From contig JAPTJF010000080.1 in NCBI GenBank assembly GCA_029339195.1, forward strand, positions 1 to 64,000: a stretch of DNA of 64,000 nt, in the 5' to 3' direction. Each line of letters begins with the position of its first letter. The first letter of the stretch is position 1. This stretch comes from Micractinium sp. NFX-FRZ (lineage: Eukaryota; Chlorophyta; Trebouxiophyceae; Chlorellales; Chlorellaceae). The notes below the pieces were generated by a model that made no database searches, was not told the DNA's origin, and was given only the letters and a program-made list of their open reading frames with translations. The position numbers and the translations under genes were made by a program. Positions 13,301 to 22,220 of the stretch are shown piece after piece.

Positions 13301-16300
13301 CGGCGCAGGTGCATGAGACCTCCGGCCCGGGCCCCTCAGACCCCTCCACCATTGTTTGGATGTACCACAGCCACACCAGTGAGTTGAGGGGTTGAAGAAT
13401 GAAGGGTTGAGAGATTGGGCACGGCATTGTCAGCATGTACCACAACCACGCGCCAGTGGCTTGGCTGTTTGCCTTGAGCAATCAGTTGCACCTTGCCTTG
13501 CTGCTGCTGCCTGCGCGTACCACACAACCCACCACTCGCCGCACCGTGCCGCCCTGCTGTGCCAACCGCCCTGCTGTGGCGCCAGCCCACCCACCCGGCC
13601 GCCTGGCTCCGACACGCCCTCCCTCGCAACTCCCTCCTTTCCTCACACCTTGTGCCCTCTCCCGTGTGCCTGCAGACGAGGTGGCCGACGTGTATGCTGG
13701 GCTGGTGGGCGCCATTGTGATTGGTCGCAAGGGCTCGCTCAAGGAGGACCTAACCGCCACTGACGTGGACAGGTGCGCGCCGGGGGCAAGTTACATTCTA
13801 ACTTTTTATATAATACTTGGAGAATGTTTTTTAAACTGTTTAAGAGGCTGCAGACAGCAACAATATCCGAAATACAATTGGTCCATTGATGGTGGGCAAG
13901 CTTCGGGGCTCGGCGGCGGGGACCCGCCGTGGCCGCCCACCTGCGCGCCCCGCCCCGCCCTGAGCCCCCACCCACAGCCTGGCGGCCTGCCTCTGCCTCG
14001 CCGCTCCCTGGCAAGCCTCACTAGCTGCCCTGGCAAGGTTCACTTGCTGTCTCCCACTGTTTGTTAGCATCCTTCAACAGGGTCCTCGCGCCGTACACAT
14101 CCCTGTTCATTCCACAGCTTGACGGCTCCGTCTGCCCCCTGCCTCCCCCATCTCCCTCGTTCCTGCGCGTCTTGCAGGGAGATTGTCCTGTTCTTCAGCA
14201 TCTTCAACGAAGTGGGCTCCCTCTATGCCGACGTCAACGCTCAGACCATGGGCTTCACAACCATCGAGAGTGAGCGGGGGCGGGGGGGGGGCGCACGGGT
14301 GTGTGCACGAGGGTTTGGGTGGGGGAAACCGCCAACCACACCGCATGTTTGGAGCTTTGAACGTGCAGGTGCAAGGCGGTGGGGGTGGTGAGGCAGGCAG
14401 GAGCAGGGCTGCGTACGCTGCAACGTCTGCACCCGGCCCCGCTGCCTCTGCCCCTTCGGTTCACTCGTCTGCACCACGCCACCCACACCCGCCGGGGCTC
14501 CCCTCCTTTGCCCTCTCCAGATTGGGAGGCTGTGGCCGAGGGCGCCTTCGCCGGGCAGCAGGCGATGGCCCTCCAGCTGGCGCAGCAGGCCGACGCAGCC
14601 GGCGGCAACGCCACGCCCGCCGCCGGCACGCCGGCGCCGGCACCAGAGGCGGGCAGGAAGCTGCGCAGGAGGCTGTTGGAGGAGGAGGAGGAGGAGGGGT
14701 ATGAGGAGCCGATGCTGCAGCACGCCATCAATGGTGAGCTGCTGTGCACGCTTTGGTCGGGGCGCGTGTGGCGGCTGTGTTTTGGCAGGCTTGGAGGGGG
14801 TCTGGGGCGCGTGTCGGCAGGCCGGTACGCTGGTGGGCAAGGTGGTACCGCTGCGGCTGTGCTTGCCTCCTCTCCTCAAGACGGTCGTGCATCTCAACTA
14901 GTGTGTGTGAACCGCACCTGCTCCGCACTGCCCCAGCCTGCAGGCTTCACCCTTTTGCAGCATGAATGTACTGGCTGGCTGCCTCACAGCCCTTGACGTG
15001 GCGTCGCAACTGATAGTATCAATTCAACAATTCAACCAATAAATTACGTTTTTTTTCCACTTTTTTCTTTCCCGCAGGCTTCACCTTTTGCAACATGGAT
15101 GTGTTGACCTTCAAGCAGGGCGAGCGCGTGCGATTCCACATCATGTCGCTGGGGACAGAGGGTGAGCCAACGTCAGCCTGTGTTGTAGGCCTGCCAGTCA
15201 TGGGAAGGGGTGCAGGCACGGGGATGGCGAGGAAAACAGGTGTGCAGAGGCACGTGGCGCTCTGGTGGTCCCTCATTCAGCCAGCCGGAAGCGGGTGGTG
15301 AGCGTGCTGTGCTGCCTGCGCCCTCGCCCCCGCCAGCATGCAGGGCCGACAGGCCTCCAGCTCTCCAACTCATCCCAGCTCACAGCTGCTGCCCTTCTAC
15401 CCTGCTGAATGATCAACACGCGACTGCCCTTTTGTCCTTGCCTTCGCAGTGGACCTGCACACACCCAACTTTGTGGGGCAGTCGATGCTGATGGATGGGG
15501 ACCAGCGCATGCCCGCCGTCGGGTGAGTGGGCCAGCAAATTTGCTGGTGCCTGCATGTGCTGGTGCCTGCATGTGCAAGCGCACACGGGCTGCCTGCCTG
15601 TTCTTCCATTCTTCCGCCTGCCTGCCTGCCGGCGTGCCGTGGGTCAGGCAAGCGCACCTGCCTGCGTGCCTGCCCAACTGCTGGCTGGCTGGTTTGCAGC
15701 GCCACCTGGCTGCCCGCGCGCGTGCTTTGCCTGCTTTGCCTGCTGGCGTGCGTCGGATCCACGAGTGGTAGGGGGGCACAAGAGCAAGGATTAGAAGCTT
15801 CAGCTGTAGAGGAGGCACCTAGGGTCTAACTAACCCGCCGCCCCTCGGTGCATAGTACCAAATGATTTAATGAGCATGAGCTCTTCACTAGAAGCCCTCC
15901 GCCCGCGCGACCGGCAGCCATGCCACGCTCCCGGCTGGCCCACATTGTGCTGCACCTCGCGCTCCCGCCCTTGCAGCCGACCGCTGCCTGCCTGCCCGCC
16001 CACCCCTGCCCACCCGTCCCCCTCCCGCCCGTCCTGCCAATCGTGTGTTGTTCAATGCAGGATGATGCCTGGAGCCATGCACACCCTTGATGTCGTGATG
16101 GCCAACCCAGGCACCTCCATCCTTCAGTGCCGCGTGGCAGACCACATCAGTGCGGGTGGGTGTGGGTGCTCGTTGGGCACTGCTCTGGTACTGCTCTGGT
16201 ACTGCTGTGGTACTGTTGTGGGCATGTATTGTGTGTGTGCAGTACAGCAAGGCAGATTACATGTCCGCGGGTGCGTGGGTGGGTGTGGGTGTCGTGTTGT

Positions 16301-19273
16301 GCACGCAAGCACCGGTCAAGAAGGGCATCAAGAGCAGCCAGGCGGCGGCGCTTGTCTGGCACAGTGCACTTGCACGGAGCGGCGGCACCTGCACCACCCC
16401 TGCGCGCCGTGCCCCATGCCTTGGCCCCGCCCCACTTGCATCACCCCGCAGGCATGCGCACGCTCATCAATGTGACGGCGTCGGACGAGGTTGCGGCCAC
16501 CCAGGACGCAGCCGCCGCAGCCGCCACCGTCAAGCGCTACTTCGTCCAGGCTGAGGAGGTGGCGTGGGATTACGTGCCCCAGGGCAAGGACGCCTGCACC
16601 GGCGCCGCCTTTGGGTGAGCTGGGTTACAGGAAGCAAGAGCGAGCGGGGTGGGGGTGGGGAGCGCGGGGGGGGAGGGGGAGGGCGGGCCAGCAGCCAGCG
16701 CTTGCTGCGGGCCCCCAACCGCCCTGTGTGTGCAGCCAACTCACGCGTCAACACGTGCTGCCGCCCACTGTTCTCTTACCCCGTGCAGCCCCGACGCGCT
16801 CGTGTTTGTGGAGCGCACCAACGCCACCATTGGCAGCAAGTACACCAAGGCGGTGTACCGCCAGTACACCGACGCAACCTTCACCAAGCAGGTAAGCGCG
16901 TGAGACGCTGGGGCCGGCAGCAGGGGATGGAATGGTAGTGGCACAGCTGCGTCTCTGTCCTCCTTCCGCCTCCCCAAGAATAAGATCTGGGAGGTGCCCA
17001 CCCTGCGCTGTGCACGCTGCGAATCCTGCCCCATCTGCCTCCCCCTTCCCACGCTCCCCACCCCCCTGTCTGCCTCTCACTCTTCTGCCCCTCCTGCCTC
17101 CGCCCTCTTACTCCCCGCCCGCCCCGCCCGCCCGCGCCCATCCGCCCGCAGGTTGCCGCGCCGCCCGTGCTGGGCATGCTGGGCCCGCTGCTTGCCGCAG
17201 AGGTGGGGCAGACCCTGGAGATTGTGTTCCACAACAACCTCACCTTCCCCGCCAACATCATGCTGGACGGAGGGCTGGAGCTGCTGCCAGCTGGCGGCGC
17301 GCCCAGCCTGGCGGCCGAGGCGCCCGTGGCCCCGGGGGGCAAGGCCACCTATCGGTACTACGTGCCCGAGAGGTGCGCTGGGTGTACAGGAGGTGGGGTT
17401 GAGAGGCGCGTTGAGGGTGGCATGGGGTGGAGGCAGGCATGGGGTATCTGTGCTGCATGCCTGAGAGGTGTGTGTGCAGGTGGCAGGTGTTTGCGTTTGG
17501 GGGCTAGCTGTGGGCGAGGGCCAGAGCCAGGGCGTACGCAACAAGCGTGCAGGCGCGGCTGCTGGGGAAGCCTGTGAGCGCAGGGGCAGGCGAAGCATGC
17601 AGGCACCGGGCGAAGCATGCAAGCACACGTGGGCGGACAGCGTGGAAACACTGTAGACAGCGCAAGCAGCACGACACACGCGTCACTCTCAACCTATGCC
17701 GCCCGCCCCTGCCCGCTTCCCTCCCGTGCAGCGCCGGCCCCGCCGAGGGCGACCTCTCCACAATTGCCTACACCTACACCTCCTCTGTCGACCTGGTGGC
17801 CCACCCCAACGCCGGCCTTGTCGGCGTGCTGATGGTGGGCGCACAGGGCGCGCTGAACAAGTGAGTGGGCGGTTTCTGGGGGCCCGGGTGGATGGCAGGG
17901 CGCGTACTGGCAGCGCGCGCCCAGCCTGGCCCAGCAGCAGAGCTCTGGTGGCCGCGGGGTGCTGGGAGACTGCTCTGGGTCGGCACCCCTGGCTGCTGCT
18001 TTGCCTCCCGGTAGCTCGAGCGCCCTCCGAGCCCTTCCAGCATCGCCTGCCTGCCCGCCAACCACTGCCTCGAGCCCCTTTCCCCTGCCCGCCCCTCCTC
18101 ACCCGTGCAGCAAGGGTCTGCCCGCCAACGTGACCGCCGTGGTGCCCCTGCTCTTCACCATCACCGATGAGGCCGCCTCCCCCTACATTGAGCAAAACAA
18201 GGCGGCCGCCGGGCTGGGCGCCACCGCCGACTTCGGAGGTGAGCAGGGCGGGGGGGTGGATGGCCTGCAGCGCGGCGGCCTACCTCCCGGCTGCCTGGCA
18301 CCCTGCTTGTCGTGAATCCTGCCGGGTGGTGCATGCTGACTGCTCGTGGGTGGGATGCGCCGCGCCTCAAAACTCATAACCCCACCTTGAACCTTCACCC
18401 GCTCTCCTTCCTCTCTCTAAGGTGCCTCGCGTGAGCTTCAGGGTCCGACCTGAAACCACGCCTGCCATCCACGGCCAGCCTGCACTGAACGCCCCAACCT
18501 AACTCCCACCCGTCATGCTGCTCACCCTCTTGACCTTGTGTTGTGCAGGCGCCTGGGGCCAGCCCAACCTGAAGCACGCCATTTCTGGTGGCACCGCGCT
18601 TCGCCCTCACGTAACCGTATCATAACCCACCCTCCACTCCCCACCCTGCAGCCACGTGGGGCGAGTCCAACCTGAAGCATGCCATCAACGGGCACATGTA
18701 CTGCAACCTGCCGGGGCTGGCGGCCAAGGCGGGCGACACCGTGCGCTTCCTCCTGGTTGGCATGGGCTCCGAGGCAGACCTGCACTCACCCGTCTTTACC
18801 AACCAGGTGCGCACGCTGTGCAGTGCTGTGCAGTGCGCTGTGCAGTGCGTGCTGTGCAGTGCGTGCTGTGCTGCGTTGTGCTGTGCAGTGCTGTGCATGC
18901 TGTACGCGTGCCTCCACGCTGCGCGAGCTGCGCTGCGCCGAGCGTGCTGCTGCTGCATGTGCACCTCCGTGTTGCGTTGCGTGTGCTGTGCTGTGTGCGG
19001 GGCGTCGTGCACGGTTGCAGGCCAGCCTGCATGCCCGCTTTCCTCTCCAAACGCTCCCCTCATCCGCCTGCCCGCCCTCCCCCGCCTGCCCTGCCCTGCC
19101 CTGCCCCGCAGATCCTGCGCGGCAAGTCGACCGCCTATCAGACCGCCGAGCTGCTGCCCACGGTGACTACCGAGGTAGATGTGGAGGTGACACAGGCGGG
19201 CAGTTGGCCAGTGTACTGCGCTGTGCACGACCACTACATCGCCGGCATGCAGGCCACTCTTGTGGTACAGTGA
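7314..19273 (+). CDS. FOX1: FOX1-like multicopper ferroxidase (ceruloplasmin/hephaestin type)
   Basis: Oxidises Fe(II) to Fe(III) outside the cell for high-affinity iron uptake, normally with the permease FTR1. Thirty exons join in phase to 1,123 residues, close to Chlamydomonas FOX1. The first exon (7314-7442) gives an N-terminal hydrophobic segment ending in an Ala run (signal peptide or anchor); no C-terminal helix is seen. The protein is three tandem two-cupredoxin units, each opening with a W-N/D-Y/F-A/V-P motif (exons at 7670, 11432, 16452). Copper ligands: HNLHLHGN (10080 exon) and HCHVGDHIMAGM (10994 exon) in domain 2; HPHG (12659) and HSHTN (13309/13676) in domain 3. Domain 4 keeps only a type 1-like C..H..M set (LQCRVADHISAGM) and domain 6 YCAVHDHYIAGM. 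Domains 1 and 5 lack ligands. Domain 4 carries an RRR-EEEEEE insert (14521 exon). Intron 3 has a GC donor at 7960. The ATG at 7317 is an alternative start. Confidence 0.93.
18419..18600 (+). repeat. Two decayed copies of the start of FOX1 exon 29
   Basis: The exon that starts at 18652 opens with the bases for ATWGESNLKHAIN. Two related stretches precede it in the same intron. One starts at 18550 after a good acceptor and reads AWGQPNLKHAIS; the other lies at about 18421-18475 and is more diverged, with a CCGACCTGAAACCACGCC core. Their reading frames run out quickly, so they look like relics or decoy acceptors. Confidence 0.75.
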
Positions 19274-20125
19274 CGCCCCTCGGCTTGCGCGGCATTACCA
19301 TACGCGCATGGCGCACTGCACACGCTGCTAGCACCAGCAGGCATGACGCTGCCGCCTTGGCAGCCGGGGACGGCGCCCCCTCCCCCACTCCTTCCTGCAC
19401 CCTCTCTCCCTCTTGCTCCCTCTCGTCTTGCCCCTCCCGCTACTTCCCATGTCGCTTGCATCGCACTCCTGTTCACATTCCAAAGCTCATCACAGCCCTC
19501 CCCCTCCCTACGCACACAGAGCGGACCGCCCCTGAACCCAGCACGCACTCATTTGCGCACGCTTTCATTCTTTCGTGCCCTCGCGGCACGGGTGCACCGC
19601 CCCCGGGCCAGCCAGGCGCCCCCCTGTTCCCCCCCTCACCAAGTTTTGCACCTACATTCTTCTTACTCCAAGTACCCAGGCGGACACGTGCCACAGTAAA
19701 GAATAAAATGAAATAGAGCACGCGAGAAGCAATCGTGCAGGCGCAGCGCAGCGCAGGCGCGGGGGATGACGTGCAGCAGCAGTGCTCGGAATGCAAACGC
19801 AGCCCTGCCACGTGCACCCCGCAATCCGGCTGGCATGCTGCGGCTCTCAAGAACGATGGGGCTCAGGCGCAGTCCTCAGTCACCGCAGCGAGTGCAGAAC
19901 ATCACTCGACATGCTGCCAACATGCCGAAAACTGCCTGGCCGCCGCGCACCAATTCTGCGACCGCCTGTGGCCGTCGCCTGGTGCCGGGTGTGCCCATGC
20001 ATCTTCATGCCGTCGTGAACTGCAGCTGCAACCGCAGCTTGCGGCCGTCGCCTGCCGCCTGCTGTGCGCGCTGTGCCCCTGCTTCTTCTTCTTCTTCTTC
20101 TTCTTCTTCTTCTTCTTCTTCTTCT
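19274..20125. other. Convergent intergenic region between FOX1-like and PSB33-like genes
   Basis: Should hold both 3' UTRs. No TGTAA was found on either strand near the stops, so the polyadenylation signals are unassigned. The CTT tract at its right edge and a copy of the end of the PSB33-like coding region at 20004-20022 are described separately. Confidence 0.5.
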
Positions 20126-20126
20126 T
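20082..20126. repeat. (CTT)15 microsatellite touching the PSB33-like stop codon
   Basis: About 15 perfect CTT units, reading as GAA on the minus strand. The tract begins immediately after the minus-strand stop codon (20126-20128), so it forms the first bases of that gene's 3' UTR. It also creates a spurious poly-Lys reading frame. Confidence 0.95.
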
Positions 20127-21195
20127 CATGCCGTCGTGAACTTGACAAACACCTTGGAGCCGCGCACCTCGACGGGGTACACCGGCAGGTCCACTGGCTC
20201 GCTCTTGTCCTTCAGCCCGCCCAGCAGCTTGCGGGACAGCGTGTTCTTGGGGCACCAGCTCAGCACCTGGGGGGAGGGGGGGTGCGGGGGGGCAGGGTGT
20301 GTGTGGGGGGGGCTGGACAGCGGGCAGGGGAGCAGTGCGGGAGTGCGGTCACGCAGGGGGAAAGAGGTGTAAGGGCTGGTCCCCTTCGTCCTTTCCCCAA
20401 GGCGATGTGACCTTGTGAAGCGGAAATCGCACGCCTGGGGGGTTGATGAGGTGTATGCTGTGTAGGAGGGTTCTGCGTGCTTGCTTCTGTAGCCTGGCAG
20501 GCATCATCTTGATGCCTCGCCGAGCACCATGCCAGCAGCACATGCAGCCGTACTGCCAGCAGTATCATTTGATAGTTGGAAGTCGGGTGGCGGGTGAAAT
20601 CCGCCAGCGCCCATTTCCGTCGAACCGCAACGGCTTCCCAACTCGACCACAGCAGGCACAGCAGGCGCAGCGCACCTTGCCGTCCTTCAGGCGGTACACC
20701 GTCCCATCCAGGGCCACCTCCACTGCCGCCTCGCCCTGCGGCACAGTGGGCCCGGTGAGGAGTGTGGGATGGGGAGTCAGCATTGCAAAGGGGCAGTCGC
20801 GGTGAACGATGAGCGCACCGTCAATGACATCAACTGCGCCCCCTCTGCACCAGCCGGGATGCCGCCTCCCACCACTCCCCGCCATGCAAGGATCACCTTC
20901 ACGCTCAGGATGTTGGCGTCGGCGAGAGGATACTTGTAGGCGGTGCTGTTTGCGTCGCTGGCATATACCCGGTCGTTGACCTGTGCACGGCGGGCCATTC
21001 GTTGTGCAGGCAGGCAGGGTGGGGGCATGAGCTCAGAGAAGGGAGCAGGGAGGGAGCTGCATGTGGCGCAGCACCCACCAGTGCAGGCGGGGCGCACGTG
21101 CGCAGCAGCGGCGCCGCCACGTGGCAGCACCCACCACCGGCGCTGCGGTGCCTGTGCCAGCCATGCGCACACTCCTCCTGCTGCACACCACACAA

Positions 21196-21237
<42 letters not shown>

Positions 21238-21722
21238 TGTAGAGGCATACCGCCCGGCCGGTCCTGAGGATCAGTGCCTTGATGGGCTTTGAGAGGAACG
21301 TGGTCTCAGTATCCACGCCCTCCATCTCAATCCAGTCATCAGAAGCTGCGTCGCCCTGCTGCTGCACCGCCACCTCCTTCTCGAGGTTACGGGCCAGCTT
21401 GAGCGCCTGCGGGCAGTCGGGCAGCCAGGCGGGCGGGCAGGCGGGACATCAGCAAAGATGGGCGGTGAGCAGATGCCGGCAGCAGGCGGCCGGGCGGCAG
21501 CGGCTGCTGAGCGGTTGCTTGTGCTAGCTCACAGCCGTGGCCGGTGCACCAGCAAGTGAGGCACCTCACCTTCTTGCTGCTGCTGGCACTCGCTGCCTTT
21601 GCTGGCTTGCTGGCAAAGCCCTGGCCGGCCGACACCACGAGCTGGCGGCGGGCCTGCCGCCGCGGCACCGCCGCCTGAGCCACGGGCACGAAGGCCGCCG
21701 CTGCGTGAGCTTGAGCGAGCAT
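20126..21722 (-). CDS. PSB33/TEF5-like chloroplast Rieske-fold protein
   Basis: Five exons on the minus strand: 21570-21722, 21236-21406, 20897-20980, 20676-20735 and 20126-20266. Together they encode 202 residues. The first exon is an Ala/Arg-rich, acid-poor plastid transit peptide (PVAQAAVPRRQARRQLVVSA). The mature part has a Rieske-like beta fold: GRAVCLYKVNDRVYASDAN, then KYPLADANILSVKG, then DGTVYRLKDGKVLSWCPKN, then VDLPVYPVEVRGSKVFVKF. The CxH and CxxH pairs that bind a [2Fe-2S] cluster are absent (only WCP remains), as expected for PSB33, a thylakoid protein that helps organise photosystem II and its antenna. Chlamydomonas calls its homologue TEF5. An in-frame ATG at 21815 would add 31 residues; I chose 21722 because the transit peptide then starts normally. 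The second intron begins in a GT microsatellite. Confidence 0.8.
21204..21235. repeat. CA/GT microsatellite forming a splice donor
   Basis: A (CA)16-like tract on the plus strand. On the minus strand it is (GT)n and starts directly at the 5' splice site after the exon ending AVCLYK, so the donor can be any of several GT steps in sequence terms. Confidence 0.9.
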
Positions 21723-22220
21723 GTTCGGCTGCTGGTCTCTGGGTGCCGGACGGAGTGCGAACGCGGCTAGGAGGCGGAACCGCTGTGGCGCTTGGTGCAG
21801 CTGAGCCGCTTGCAAAGGTCAATGCGAAGCGCTGGCTGCGGAAGCACGGTCGAGCCGGGACGGACAAATAACGAGCGATGCCGGCTGGCTGGTTGGCTGG
21901 ATGGGCAGGCCCAGGGCGGCGGCTGGCTGGCCACCCTGGCGGCGGTGCACGCGCACAGTTGTTGCTGCTGCACTGTCCATTGTGCATTGTGAAGGCAGTC
22001 AATCTTCAAGTGACCTCAAGCTTGATATTTAAACTGCATAATGACATCGGGCATTAGAGGTGTGAGCGTGCCGGGGCGCGGCGCCGGCGCGGGCGGGAGG
22101 CGGCACGCTGGGCGACGACGGGACAGCATGGTCCTGCCATTCACAATCGCTGCCTGACCGCGAGCCCCTCATCTGATCGCGTCCTCGCCCTCCTTACGCC
22201 TCTCTGCCTCCCTCCGGGGC
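21723..22220. other. Divergent promoter region, PSB33-like and hemolysin III-like genes
   Basis: About 500 bases between divergent starts. A relatively AT-rich stretch lies around 22000-22055; no recognisable regulatory motif was identified. Confidence 0.5.

Noticed and set aside
19902..20255. Minus-strand frame with a long poly-Lys run
   Set aside because: It arises from the CTT microsatellite; the real gene stops at 20126 in another frame.
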